Shown here piece after piece: positions 35,274-47,335 of a stretch of DNA of 64,000 bases. The DNA lies in NCBI GenBank assembly GCA_009363875.1, contig CM018687.1, positions 21,211,764-21,275,763 of the forward strand, written 5' to 3'. Source of the DNA: Mikania micrantha. Taxonomy: Eukaryota; Streptophyta; Magnoliopsida; Asterales; Asteraceae. Within the stretch, counting starts at the first letter, position 1; the number at the start of each line of letters is the position of its first letter. The notes beneath the pieces were generated by a model. It saw only the letters and a list, made by a program, of their open reading frames with translations, was not told the DNA's origin and did not search any database. Position numbers and translations under genes: made by a program.

Positions 35274-36236
35274 ACGATTGTACTGTTACGACTTGATGTG
35301 TTTATTTATTAATAATTATGGATCATTGATTATCACTGTTATTGGTATACACACTTAGAATATATTATTAAACGTGTGAACCATGGAAAGTTTAGTTGTA
35401 ACCCAACTAAACTGAACCAGTGAGTTTATCGCAGCTGAATTCACGGAATTATGGATTATTGGCTTGGAAATAGAAAGAAATTAGGAGTTGGTTATGGTCT
35501 GGTTGCTAAACATAGTCAAGGACACATGGTCATGGTTTATCGAAATAGCGGTGGGACGGTGTAGGGGAGGTTGCGATCTACCTCTGCATATGCCCTATAC
35601 ATATGAATATTTCGGTCTATCATGGATGTGTCAGTGACTTGGGTTTAGTGGGTTTTGGATTGGGAATTATAATATTTAAGTTAATAAAATAATGGATGTA
35701 TAATTGGGATTTATAACGCGATGGTGAGGTTACGAACATAGGTTAAACGTGAATATTAATTCGGAAATATGAGACTTAATAATGTATTCGCGTGAGTGAC
35801 GATTCACACGAATATAATTATTAGGAATAATATTCTAAAACGATATTCAATAAATCGTAATTCAAATCGAAATACGATACGAGCGTCAGATTCGCAAAGG
35901 TGACGATCTTTACGAATACGTACGTAAGTAACACGTTTCGACGAGATAATTAAATAATATCAAACGATATTAAATTAGTAAATGAAAATTTAAAAATATT
36001 TATTAAGAATCACAACTTAAAACGAAACCGAATGAATCATTTATTTAAATACATGAATTAACGAAAATGAAACGGAATCGTTCTATGAAACAATTTATTC
36101 AAAATCATTTTATTTAAAAGAAACTTAATTATTTTAAATGTTTTATGCTTTGAATATGTTTTACGATAAAAACCGCACATTTAATATGAGTTATCGCGAT
36201 ACAAACGAGACCGAGCATGCGGGGGATCGACTGGGC

Positions 36237-36244
36237 TATAAAAA
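36237..36244 (+). promoter_or_regulatory. TATA box of the plus-strand LTR
   Basis: GGGCTATAAAAACCC is followed by a (CTT)n run and TCTCTCTCTAG tracts about 50-90 bp downstream, matching the promoter layout of the other LTRs. Confidence 0.6.
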
Positions 36245-37869
36245 CCCATTTATTCTTCTTCTTCTTCTTCATTTTGAAAGAATCATTTCTCTCTCTAGAA
36301 CACATCCCACGTCACTTTCTCTCTCTAGACCTTCTCTCTACCATAACTTCTTCGTATCTCAACAGATTCGCGAGATCTCGGTGCCTAAACGGCCACAAGA
36401 TCAAAGAGAACAAGAAAGTACAAGAAAATCTCACGTTGATCGACATTTCGAGGTAGATCTAAGTGTTATTTTCGGTTTATGTTATAAATCTTGCACCATA
36501 TCACTTGTTGATGTAATAATTGATTAAAATACATGGGAACATGGAAGCAAACTTGGTATTTGATTTCAACACCTTAGAAACCCACCTGCAACAACTTAGG
36601 GTTGAAGATGAGGGCGATGAACAGCAGCCCACGACACAGCAAGGGTGTGGCCGAACCTATGTCATCGGCCGAACCTCCACCAGCACCTGGGCGAACCTCT
36701 TTTGTGTAGCCGAACCCTAGGTGATCGAACAGGAAGGGGGGGCGAACCTTGATCAGCTTCACGAACCATCTAGATGGACACAAACCTAATGGGCGGGAAA
36801 CTATGCAGCGAACCATGCTCACCAGCCGAGCCTTCCTATGGGCGAAGCTAACCTTAAACGAACCCTAGCTGCCAAACGAACCTCGCTACCATGAACGAAC
36901 CCTTATAATGGCCGAACCTAGGGGTGAGCTACGAACCGGGAGATGGCCGAACCATTAGGGGGCCGAACCATTAGCTAGCCGAACCATTGACATGGGATTC
37001 ACGAACCCTGACTAGGCCGAAGGTGGACTTCACCGAACCCTCAAGGCGAACCTAACCCCTACCTCTAGCCAAACCTTCTAACCTAGTCATGCAACCAGTT
37101 GGAGCTGAACCTATGTAAAAAGGTTCGTTGCTCCTAAGGGGATAAAACCTAATATCGGGTTAACTAAAGGATTAGTGATAAATGAAGTATCATGATCATA
37201 TACATGCAAACACATATACATTCATGCATGCACGAGAAACTACAATGAACACCACCTTTTCACTCTATAAATATAAAACTCAATATCTTAGACTTATATA
37301 CATTGGATATCCTATTAGCACAATTTAAACTTAATTTATTCAAACATGGACTAAAATGTAATGACTTAAAGTGTGGTGGTTGGTTCAAATGAGATCGTGC
37401 ATGCATAAATAAACGGATGACTAAGATTGCCTATGAAATACATAGGTAATCTCATAGCATGATTTTCATTTCAAGATAGTTTAAAGTTAACAAGTCTAAA
37501 CTATATTTTAATGAGAAACACTTATAAAATGCTAAGTATACTATTTTAACTTTGATTGAACCAACTAAGTTAATGAATGCTTAGGAGTTAAAATAAACAT
37601 AGATGGACACTTACTGATAATGAAATGCATATACTCATGAACATGAGCACATATTAAATTACAGATTATTGAGTTGTTATTGATTTCATACACGCGAGCG
37701 CGCATCTTACGATAACACTGATCTCAAGGACTCAGGTGAGTTCTCATAACCTCCCTTATTAAATCTTTCTGTTTTTAAACTCGGAGGTGAAACATGAATA
37801 CCAGTTTACATATTGACTTGATAACACTTGGTTGACACTTGTTTACTTGTATGAGATTCATAGTTATGG

Positions 37870-38130
37870 ATTGTCATATTCCATGAGTTGTTACTATTGA
37901 CTCTGGTCATTCGTAACGACTGCATGTATTGACATTATTCCATGAGTTGTAGCTAATGACTTTTTGTCATTCGCGACGACTGCATGTATTGTCACTACTC
38001 CGTGGATCGTTGTGGTTGATTTCGGTCTTCCTCAATGATTGCATGTATTGTCACGTGGATGTTTCCACAACTTCGTGTGTCGTTGTCATTGACCTCGGTC
38101 ATACACAATGATACATGCATTGTCACCTAT
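37870..38130 (+). repeat. Tandem repeat of about 59 bp, four copies
   Basis: Successive units begin near TTGTCATATTCCATGAG, TTGACATTATTCCATGAG, TTGTCACTACTCCGTGG and TTGTCACGTGG. Each ends with a TGACT..GGTCAT, then CG/CAATGA, then TGCATGTAT block. The unit is diverged and non-coding. Confidence 0.7.
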
Positions 38131-38689
38131 ACTAATTGAGAACATTGATGGGTTGTTATTGGTTGATTGAACATATGATTTAATTATCTATGAGTTATTG
38201 AAGTATGTGATTATGTGTTTGGATTATGTGGTGGAATGTGCATTTGGATATTGTGTTGGATTATCTCACAGGTGCTCATGTGGATGTTATCAAGAAATAT
38301 AAACTTTTAAAACCTTTTGTAAAATATTTTTAAATATAAAACTTATGATTACTCACCAACTACTTTGTAGTTGACACTTGATTTTCACATGTTTCAGGTA
38401 ATGAAGCTAAGTATGGTGAGGAATATGAACTCACACTTTTGGACATCATCATATAGGATCTTGGACTTAGCTAAATAACTGAAATTCTGGCGATAAGAAT
38501 TTAGTTAGATAGCTAAATCTCTTTTGTAATTGATGTAACTAATTCATGATGAAAATGATTTTTGTGTAATTAATTTGGTTGATTGAATGATATATGATGA
38601 TTTAAATTAGATGCCCACGAGCTTTTGAACAATATACACATCCCTTGTGGCATCCCGACGTTTCCGCCATCGGTCGGGGTGTTACAGAT

Positions 38690-38706
38690 TGGTATCAGAG
38701 CCTGGG
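38690..38706 (+). other. Primer-binding site (initiator Met tRNA)
   Basis: TGGTATCAGAGCC lies 3 bp after the LTR terminus. This is the complement of the plant initiator-Met tRNA 3' end and marks the start of minus-strand DNA synthesis for a plus-oriented element. Confidence 0.85.
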
Positions 38707-39139
38707 TTATAGGGAATTAGGTTACTAGAAATGGTTGACCTAGTCTATAACCGTAGGATACCCTAGTATGAAGAAATTCATACACTAGTTAGTATATTCA
38801 GGATTTCATGCTTATGTGTTTATTACATGTTAACTGAACTCCTGTTATACATCTGATTTATATACGTTGTTTACTAATTATTTGTTTACTTGTGCCCTAA
38901 TGACTCGATAAGGACATAGTCGTGGTGTATTGTAAAGGTGGTGGGACGGTGGTTTGGGCGGTTGCGACCTACCCTTATCATATGCCCTATACATATACAA
39001 TTTACAGTACATCGGGTGGATGTCAATATTGAGGGATAAGGGAACTACCCGTTTGGGACAATTATCTGCATAAGAAATTAACTACTTAGGAATTTATTTG
39101 CTTTAGGAATTATCTGTTAGATCTCTTGATCACCAGACA

Positions 39140-39493
39140 ATGCCACCTACATTTCGTGCCTCTAAGAGGCCACGATTTGAGTCTGATGATATCGCCCGAC
39201 TGACCTGGGAGTCAAAGTGGGCTGATAATAGGATAGAGCACATCGCACAGGAGCTCAGAGATGTGAACGCTCGATACGCAGAGCTTCGTAGTGTAGTCCA
39301 GGGAATGGAGACTCACATCGTACATCTGACTACACGAGTGCAGGAGGAGGAACACCGAGCTGACATCGCTGAGGGGAGATTGATTGCGTTGGAGGAGCAT
39401 TTTATATCCGACGCAGAGGAGGAAGAGGAAGAGGAGGAGATACCAGCACAGGATGTTGATTCTGATGCTGATTCTACTATTGAGGATGCCTGA
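39140..39493 (+). CDS. Extra small ORF between PBS and gag, coiled coil with acidic tail
   Basis: 117 codons beginning MPPTFRASKRPRFES. The middle is rich in charged and leucine residues with heptad-like spacing (about residues 20-90), so a coiled coil is likely. The tail is strongly acidic (a run of eight glutamates, then DSDADSTIEDA). I do not recognise a known domain. It lies about 430 bp after the primer-binding site and ahead of the gag start, so it is either an accessory ORF of this retrotransposon lineage or an N-terminal gag exon. The frame is intact. Confidence 0.5.
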   Translation: MPPTFRASKRPRFESDDIARLTWESKWADNRIEHIAQELRDVNARYAELRSVVQGMETHIVHLTTRVQEEEHRADIAEGRLIALEEHFISDAEEEEEEEEIPAQDVDSDADSTIEDA

Positions 39494-39735
39494 TTTTTTT
39501 TTTATTATTTTAAACCTAGAAGGGGCGGGTTGTGTCCCTGTATTAGATGTTTGAAAACTTATGTTTTGATTTTGAAAGTATTGTAATCAATTCAGATTAT
39601 TATCTATTGGAAAGCTATTACTTATTGCTAACAGTTGCGTTTATTCATACGATTACAAATCTGTTTGTTGTATTGTTTACACATTTCACATTGGATTTTG
39701 ATAACACTTTAACACTTATTCTAACTATGAAGATA

Positions 39736-39954
39736 ATGGCACGAGAAAACATAAATATGACAGTGGCTGAACTCAATGAACTGATCAACAACAGGGTCGC
39801 GGCGGCCATCGCGAACTATGCACAGACACACACGACAGGACCACAGGGTCCAACAGGGGGATTGGTGAACCTACCGGTATGCGTAGAGTCTCGGAAGAGC
39901 CCAATAGGCCCAATTTCAATGGTTTGGCTCGTTTTTCGCCGTTTTCTCGCTTAG
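39736..39954 (+). pseudogene. Ty3 gag N-terminus, truncated
   Basis: From ATG at 39736 the frame reads MARENINMTVAELNEL, NNRVAAAIANYAQ, a form common at the start of plant Ty3 gag proteins. Similarity stops near 39880 and the frame ends at 39954 without the gag core or zinc knuckle. In-frame sequence upstream (from 39547) shows no gag-like character. Confidence 0.65.
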
Positions 39955-41000
39955 GGACTATTGTTAGACATCGTTTGAACTCTCAAGTTCAATGTTCGAG
40001 GGTTTTGTGAGGTTTCCAATGTTCGGTTACACGATGTGTTAAACGTTCACCAACGTTCATATTTTCTTATAAACGTGTGTGCGTGTTGTGATAATTCACC
40101 GAATTATTGTGTTTGTGTCAGTGTTTGTACTGTCATGCCACTTGTCACCCTACATTAAACTAATTCTAGTGTCACGTATACAATTGTCAATTAAATAAAT
40201 GTTTAAATAAAATAGATGCTAACCTGGAGTTTTGCGGGGTGTCACACTTAGAATGGCCTCCTTAGTTTTCCTTGAGAATGTTCTAAATCTGACTACCTGA
40301 AACACGTGAAAATTAACTTTCAACTACAAAAGTAGTTGGTGAGAACAAAAGGTTTAACATTTGAAATAATGAATCTGCAGTTGTAAACATATGAATAAAA
40401 CAGTTGTATAAACATGTCATGGATAATTGTAACACAAACTATCATCAAGTAAGAACAACGTGTGCAAATAGTCAAATGACCGTCTACTATAAAAACCAAC
40501 ATATAATAAAGTCCCAAATTACATTTGGAGTCAGAAAAGTAGTCGGTAAACGCATTCAACACGAAAAGTACTAACGAGTTTACTCGGAAGACAATCTCCG
40601 TGTTGACGTACCCGGTCAATATGACCCATGCTGGTAAGTTAATTAGCAGCAAATCCATGTTACTGTAACACAACCAATCTGCAGTTAGGGTTTAAAACGT
40701 ATTTAAACACTAACCACATCCTTGGCGTGACCAAAACGTGTCTCGTGTTCCCTTGTTGTGATTAACGTTATAAGAATAAGAATAAGATTGATTGAGTAAG
40801 TGTCTTGATGTGTATAAGTTTGTTTACAGTGATGAACACCATGTTTTTAAGTACTTTGATTGAAAACCTTTGGTTGAATACCTTGATTGATTACCATGAT
40901 TTGAAAACCATGCTTGAATACCATGATTTGAAATCCTTTGATTGAATACCTTGTTTTGAAACCCTTGATTGAATAATGAGAATAGTGTCCTTGTATAATA
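39955..41000 (-). mobile_element. LTR fragment in opposite orientation
   Basis: After a possible boundary at 40236-40246 (CGGGGTGTCACA), 40300-40340 reads, on the minus strand, GTTCTCACCAACTACTTTTG then TTTTCACGTGTTTCAGGTA. This matches 38350-38400 of the plus LTR in inverted sense. The region up to 41000 continues at 60829 once the later insertion is removed. It is the host LTR for the non-autonomous element. No gene is seen. Confidence 0.6.
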
Positions 41001-41781
41001 ACAAGTGTCACACCCCGACCGACGGCAGAATACGTCAGGGCGCGACCTCGACTATTCATTAGCTCATGGTGCTATTAATATGTTTGAATAATTAATAAAT
41101 TCGTTATTAACAATACAAACATTTCATTCATTAAACTAAAGTTACATTACAAGAATGGAATAAACAAAAAATTACAAATGAAATTCTAAACATTGTTTTA
41201 AAGAATAAATAGGTCTACTAACATGAAACCTATCCTATGTATTTACCAAAGCATCCACTTAACCTTTTACATATGCAAAATAATCAACTATTTGCATAGT
41301 TGGTGAGTAACACATACAGTTTATATAGCATACATAGAAAACTGATGCAATTCAATTAAACTACAAAGTTTAAACTCTAACATCCATATCCTACTACTCT
41401 GCAATTAAGTTTTTAGAATATCTCGTCTCCAAACTCGTATCAATACTTAGCTAAAAAGTCTAGTATATCTACAAGTCTGCAATAGTTTATATCGTCTCCA
41501 AGCTCGTTCCAATACAAAGCACTAGGCTAAATATTTCACAAGTCTGCCCATAGTTGTACTTTTCGCCCTTTTAACACATTTGACCTAAGTCAAAGCGAAG
41601 GTGGCATCTAACACACCTTAGGCTACTTGGTATCGAATAACATAGTATAGCATAGCATCACAAAGCAAATAGAATCACATAGCACAAATTCAAACCAAAT
41701 AGACTAAAAGCATTACATCTATAGAATTTGACTCTAGAATCACTTAGTTTTTAAATACTAGCATATGTAACATCCCAAAAG

Positions 41782-42125
41782 CAATGTTTTCAAACCCGGA
41801 TCGGACCGGCCGGTCGGACCGGGATTCGGAGGGGTAATCGGTCCGGTTCTACGTTCAAAACCGTTTATGGGTGAACCGGCCGGTCGGACCGGCGACCGGT
41901 GGTCGGACCGGAAAACCGGTGGTCGGACCGGAAAACCGGTGGTCGGATAGGTATTTGAACCGGTTTTTTTAATTTTTAAAATTTTTTTAATTTTTTTGAT
42001 TTTATATATATATATATTTATAAAATGTTTATAAAATTATCCGGTTCTTAAATCCGGTCCGACCGGTCTGACCTCTGACCGGTAAGGAGACCGGTTCGAT
42101 GTCCGGTCCGGTTCTGAAAACATTG
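41782..42125. mobile_element. 344-bp hAT-type MITE inside the LTR
   Basis: Terminal inverted repeats CAATGTTTTCA / TGAAAACATTG are perfect over 11 bp. The flanking duplication CCCAAAAG is perfect (41774-41781, 42126-42133). The sister LTR shows the empty site, a single CCCAAAAG at 60131-60138. The interior is a tandem-like array of CCGGTCGGACCGG and GGTGGTCGGACCGGAAAACC words. It has no coding capacity. Confidence 0.93.
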
Positions 42126-42459
42126 CCCAAAAGTACAAAAATGTAAAGAGGGAGTATATAATTACTCACGAAAACACTGCGGTTGCTAAAATGGAGAGAT
42201 TTGAGCGGGATTCGCGTTAATTTGGTCAATCGTTCAACCGGGTTTTCTATGGGTCGGTTCGAGTCTGGCATGGGAGACGGGTGGAAGGGGAGAAACAAGG
42301 TTTGTGGATGTGTTGGTTTAGCCCTTGAGGTTAAAAAGTTTAACAACTTCAGCTTAAACCTTTATACCACTAATTTAACTTTGATAATTTACAATTTGAA
42401 CCCACTAGTTTATTTAGTTTGTTATCTTATGTAACAAAGTACACAAAAGTTTATAAATC

Positions 42460-42512
42460 TTTTATTATTATTATTATTGTTATTGTTATTGTTATTGTTA
42501 TTGTTATTGTTA

Positions 42513-42547
<35 letters not shown>

Positions 42548-42572
42548 GTTATTATTATTGTTTTTGTTATTA
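42460..42572. repeat. (TTATTG)n/(TTA)n microsatellite
   Basis: A run of TTATTG units flanked by TTA units. The sister LTR has a shorter version at about 60470-60536, so the tract changed length after insertion. Confidence 0.9.
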
Positions 42573-42854
42573 ACTTTTTTTTATAAACTTAATAATTGTT
42601 TATGTACTAATAAAATGTTATTATTTTATTACAACATATAATGACTTTTTTAAGCCTTAAAAAGAATTACAACTTTTATGAAATTTACAAAACTTAGATT
42701 TTGTTTTGTATTATTAATGATATAATCATTTAACCATATATACATCTATATATTTATGAATACAAACGTTTCAAATAAACATTCAAGACTTTTATTTATT
42801 TCGAATTAAACACGATCACAATAATCAAATTCGTAACGGAAAAACCTTGGGGAT

Positions 42855-42924
42855 ATCGTCCCGAAATTTAGAGAATTTCGTCCCGAAATTTTCTGCTACT
42901 TTAGGGAATTTCGTCCCGAAATTT
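42855..42924. repeat. Repeated TCGTCCCGAAATTT palindrome
   Basis: One half copy (42855-42869) and two full copies of AATTTCGTCCCGAAATT (42874-42890, 42907-42923) lie in tandem where a single palindrome normally sits next to the polypurine tract. Confidence 0.75.
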
Positions 42925-43232
42925 TTAATTCTAAAGTTTTGATCGTTTCTTACCTTACGTTGTTTTGTACTCTTCTAACTTTGACTATCGAGTTAATGTA
43001 TTGCTTTTGTACTTATTTTATGCGTGTCATAAGGTAGTGTCTCGATTCTTAGATTAACGTATAGATGATTATGGATGTATGAAATTATCTTTGTTTAGGA
43101 CTTGACATGTAATGAACTTGGATTAAAGTATTTATATGTAACGTTCTCTTGTTTATTATTTGTATACACTTGAGTACTTTTCTAAGAGAGTTTTAAACTC
43201 AACGATATTTGACTCAACTTACGGTGAGCTTA

Positions 43233-46200
43233 TGTCACACCCCGAGCGGACGGGTTGGATAGACTTTCTCGTCGGGCGGAAAGGCCTCGGGGCGCGATAT
43301 CGGGAATGATAATCGTGATGATCAGATTGTTTACATTGCACATGATATATAATGAGAAAATTCTAAATGAAAATATAATTACAAAGTTAAATTACATCAG
43401 TTTAGTTCATAATTTAACAATGTAAATCTACTATCAACATCATAAATTTTCTATCTTGTATCTGCACAAGATATACAAAATGAATTGTAAACTGATGTGC
43501 AAAAGTATGCAGGTCCAAAATGCTAGGTCCCCTAACTGGTATCCTAGTCTAAAAGCAATAACTTCTTAATTAACCTGTCCGTCACCTGAGAAGTCATGCA
43601 AAAAGATCAAGTCCACACATGGTTGGTGAGTTCATGTAGTTTTATAAAAATGAATTTGAATAACCTTTGAATGACAACCTTAACCTCACCATTAACCACC
43701 TATACCATCCAATTCAGTATGCTTATATATAGGGCATATGTAGGGTCGAACTTACCGTTCGCCCAGCCACCGTCCCACCACATACCAAACCACATGATAT
43801 GTTGTTCCTGGTGATAATTAAGCATTTCATCCCATACCTTTGATTCATAGCATTAGATTACATCGCTTTTGATTACCCTGAAAATGTTTACCTTGATCCC
43901 CCGAAATGACAACCTTAACCTCATCAACAACCACCTATGTTGTCCAGTCACGTATGCTTATATATAGGGCATATGTAGGGGACAAGCCCCAGCCACCGTC
44001 CCACCACATACCGGACTCCTTAGCATATTGTTGTTAATGATAATTAAGCGTTTCACTCCATTCACCTTCAATTTAGATTTTGATTTCCACAAATAGATTT
44101 ACCTCTGATCTCTTGAGTTCACCATGTATTCATGATTACCCCCAAAGCACTTGTAGAAATATAATATTAAATGTTTAATTACGTTAATAACTAAGCATTT
44201 AAATACAACTAAGACATGATGATTGGGCCTTATTTGACTCAATCAATTAGACTTAGTTGTTGGTGGTTGTCCAAGTTGTACCCTCTCACACGTGGCCCAT
44301 ATCAGGCATGACCCACAAGGAGTCTACCTGTATGTGTCGGGACTTTGATGATGCCCATATCAGCTTGACCCATTGGCCTACTGTACATGCCGGGACTTTA
44401 AGGATATCGTTTGATTCTTGATCGTCTTTGATTCTCTTGATTTTGTGTAATAGTTTAAGTTATGCCCATATAGCTTGACTACAAGAGTCTACTATTTATG
44501 CCGGGACTTTTCGTGTGTTACACGTGGTCTTGATTTACATACAACTGACATCCACCTTAACTTAAGCATTAATGATTTCACTATTTCAATGATTCACACA
44601 CGGTTAGGATTTTACAATGATTATAGATTCTTGATTATAGATTCTTGATTAGGATCCTTAGCTTACTGATCACATAATAGATTAGATTCCATTTCATTTA
44701 ATCTTTAGCTTTAGTTCTTTTGATTACACTTGAGTTTAGATTCTTTGAACTAGATGGACTAAGGATTTGTTTTAGAGTTTAGAATTAAAGTATGACTCAT
44801 AAGAGTAATTAATTAACTTATTAGTTAATTCTGCATGGAAATTACATAGACAGGAGTCTAGAAGTATAAACAAGCATATATAAAGCATATGATATGTAAA
44901 AGTATTTACGTAAAACAATTTAAATTAAAAAGGTTTACGCATGCTTTTTAGCCCTGCGTTTGAAAAAAAAATGTTTAGAAAAGGGGCAATGAACTCACTT
45001 GTGTTGCTCTGTATTGAATTACCACGAAATGCGCGCTCGTTGTTGTAGACTATGTTTCTTCGATTCCTAAGTTGTTTTAAGAGAATTTGAATACGATAAG
45101 TATTTATAATAGACGCATCTAGGGTTTTGGTCTCGGTGTGAAACTAAGTGTCCTAAGTTACTAGTGTGTTTCTAGAATTCTTCTATCTAGGCTAAAACGT
45201 ATTACCCATTAATAAACCCTGATCCCACATTATTCATTCCAAGTCTTTAATTAAAGCGTTGTTAAATTAATTTACTTTATGTTAAGCATTAAGTTAAAAT
45301 TATTTATTTTTAATTTGAGAGAGCTTACAATTTAATTTCTTTTATTAAAAACATATTTAATTTAGGAAAGGTGAAACTTACAAATGATGGGCTTGGGTTA
45401 AGCCCATGGGGTTAACCATGGGCCCATTTGTAGCTTTTGATTATCCATGATTCCTTGGTCAATTGTGGATACCACCCATCCTAAGTAGTCCCAAAGAAAA
45501 CTTAAAGTAATTGTACATTCTCATAAGATGTCTAAGTCAACAATTTAGTCACATCATGACCTTAAACTATGATCTTTGATCCTCATGGATTTCCAAGTGT
45601 TTTGAACTCAAATTATATTGACACCCTACATATAGTTGTTAGCATGATTTAGAAAAAAAAAACCATTTTCTTTAAAACCCTACTCTCTTGTTTCTTTTAA
45701 TGAACCCATGCACCTCCATATACCATGCATGCATGTTTCTTCATTTATCATTGGTTTTGGGTACTCGTATATTCATTCCATGGGTTTTATAAAACTAAAT
45801 TTGACAGTCCAAGGTCCGATAATACCATGATTCGATGACACTTGGGTTCGGTAGGCATGAAGGCAGCGAACCTCTTGGCAACAACCATGGGTTCGGCTAT
45901 GATGATAGGTTCGGCTAAGTGTTGGTTTGGCTGATCTTGGTTCATGGTCCCTAGAGGCTCCGCTGCTGTAAGGTTCGCCTGACCCATGGTTCATGGTAAG
46001 CTACTGGTTCGTGGTACTTGGGTTCGTCCAAGGGGTTCGGCTGGGACTAGGTTCGCAGCGCCATTTGGGAATGGAAGGTTCGCTGCTAATGGGGGTTCGG
46101 CAATGGTCTAGATTCGCGGCCCCATGGTTCAGCCAACAGGAGGAAGGTTCGGCTGCTAGGGTTCGTGGCTCATGGGTTCGGCCAAAAGAAGGTTCGGCCA

Positions 46201-47301
46201 CCTGCACTTCCTCTTTCGCGAACCAATCGGCCATGGCTATTCTTCATCATCATCGTTGGGTTCTAAGCTCCGCAGGTTCTCCCATGGCTTCCCCAGGTTA
46301 ATACCAACTCGATTTAATCAGGAATGTACCCCTACACTTGGTTAAAAGGTGGCAACTATGTACACCTAAAGTTCTTCAACAAAACCGAAAATAAACTCTA
46401 TATTTACCTCGAAATGTACGCCAAGCATGGGATTTCTTTGTGGGTTCTTGTTCTCCTCGATCACCCGAGCATTTAGAGCCAAAGATCTCTTGAAATGGTG
46501 GAGAGATGGATGAGAAATGTAGAGAGAAGTTAGAGAGAGAATCTAGAGAGAGAGAGAAAACGAATTTGTGATAAAGAATGGGTAGGTGATGATGGTTGTG
46601 GTATTAATGACCACAATAAATGGGTTAGAAATACCCGGTTTCATTCGGGTTCGTTCGGTTCCGCTCGGTTACGCATTAAGCGTCGTTTTTTCGTTGTTTT
46701 CGTAACGAAACGAATCAGTTTTAAAACAAGCGTTTATAAAATTATTTTAGGTGATTATTCCTAGTAAATTAACTAAATATCTTCCATTTATTTTAAATTT
46801 CTGAAATATTTAATTAACTGTTTAAATCGAATCGTATAGTTGTCGCGCGTATTCGTTCGAATCGTCACCCGTACGAATACGACGATAACTATACTTTTCA
46901 ATATTGTTTTCTAATTATCAGACATCATTCAGAACGTTAAACTTTCAGATATATTCGTACAGATCGTCACCTATATGAATAATCCGTCGATTTAGCATTC
47001 ACGTAACGACATCTGTGTTGTTTTGTAATAGTAGAGCCTCACATACGGTTATACATAATAAAATCCTAACAAATAAACACGTGATGGATCTGTTTTGCTA
47101 GGTAGTTATCTGACTGACGAACCGTGTTTATGAGTTTTGTTTCTGACTCAATTCTGAATTTTGCTCTTTGACAACACGAAATGATAATGATACATGATAT
47201 GAATATGACATGAAATGAAATATGTATAGTTTGTACCTGATTACTGTTCATGTTACTGTTGAGATCATTGTTCCGGTGACATTTCCGGCACTGATGTTAC
47301 A
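43233..47301 (-). repeat. 3' LTR of the chromovirus (4.07 kb)
   Basis: The ends are TGTCACACC and ATGTTACA on plus. Contents from its own 5' side: hairpins (46953, 46848), a degenerate TATA region near 46635, a TC tract (46520-46558), a GGTTCG-rich stretch (45840-46300), short tandem units with CCGGGACTTT (44280-44510) and two CATATGCCC modules (43721-43792, 43955-44013). Confidence 0.9.
45840..46305. repeat. GGTTCG-rich array in the left chromovirus LTR
   Basis: GGTTCG, often followed by GC or GGC, recurs roughly every 12-25 bp. The copy in the other LTR is at 54705-55165. Open frames on both strands (102 and 77 codons) are preserved between LTRs simply because the LTRs are duplicates; I do not call them genes. 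Confidence 0.7.
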
Positions 47302-47315
47302 GTCTCCCCTTGTTA
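47302..47315 (-). other. Polypurine tract of the chromovirus
   Basis: On the minus strand AACAAGGGGAGAC directly precedes the LTR terminus TGTAACATC. This is the plus-strand priming site. The same tract adjoins the LTR at 32103. Confidence 0.8.
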
Positions 47316-47335
47316 GAGAAATTTCGTCTCGAAAT

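Larger units (their letters stand above)
27784..35283 (-). mobile_element. Minus-strand Ty3 element, LTR plus pol, truncated at its 5' side
   Basis: An LTR of about 4.3 kb at 27784-32102 (TGTCACACC...TGTCACA on plus) is followed by the polypurine tract (AAGGGGAGAC on minus, 32103-32112). Pol then reads from about 35273 down to 32157, ending in a chromodomain-like tail. Gag, most of protease, the primer-binding site and the 5' LTR are missing. The break at about 35283 coincides with the start of the plus-strand element, so truncation by insertion is likely; the missing part was not found on the far side. Confidence 0.85.
35284..38686 (+). repeat. 5' LTR of the plus-strand Ty3 element (about 3.4 kb)
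   Basis: The landmarks run in the order expected for plus orientation: two hairpins with GTGACGAT loops (35786-35813, 35890-35917), a TATA box (36237), a TC tract (36288-36332), CGAACC words (36640-37130), a tandem repeat of about 59 bp (37870-38130) and the terminus. A copy of the CATATGCCC module lies at 35549-35605. Confidence 0.72.
35284..39880 (+). mobile_element. Plus-strand Ty3 element: 5' LTR, PBS, small ORF, gag start
   Basis: The LTR runs from about 35284 to 38686 (ends GGGGTGTTACA), is followed by a primer-binding site, then 1 kb of leader with a 117-codon ORF, then a gag N-terminus that loses recognisable similarity at about 39880. Pol and the 3' LTR are not seen. The LTR start is approximate because no second copy is available for comparison. 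Confidence 0.75.
41006..42854 (-). repeat. Left (3') LTR of the non-autonomous element
   Basis: Aligns by eye with 59355-60823 along its length. It differs by a 344-bp MITE insertion (41782-42125) and by a longer TTATTG/TTA microsatellite. The extreme end is altered: after CTTGGGGAT the expected TACA and polypurine tract are absent. Confidence 0.85.

Noticed and set aside
45993..46301. 102-codon frame in the left chromovirus LTR, matched by one at 54856-55164
   Set aside because: The two frames are alike only because the LTRs are duplicates. The sequence is a GGTTCG repeat with no domain, and the opposite strand is equally open.
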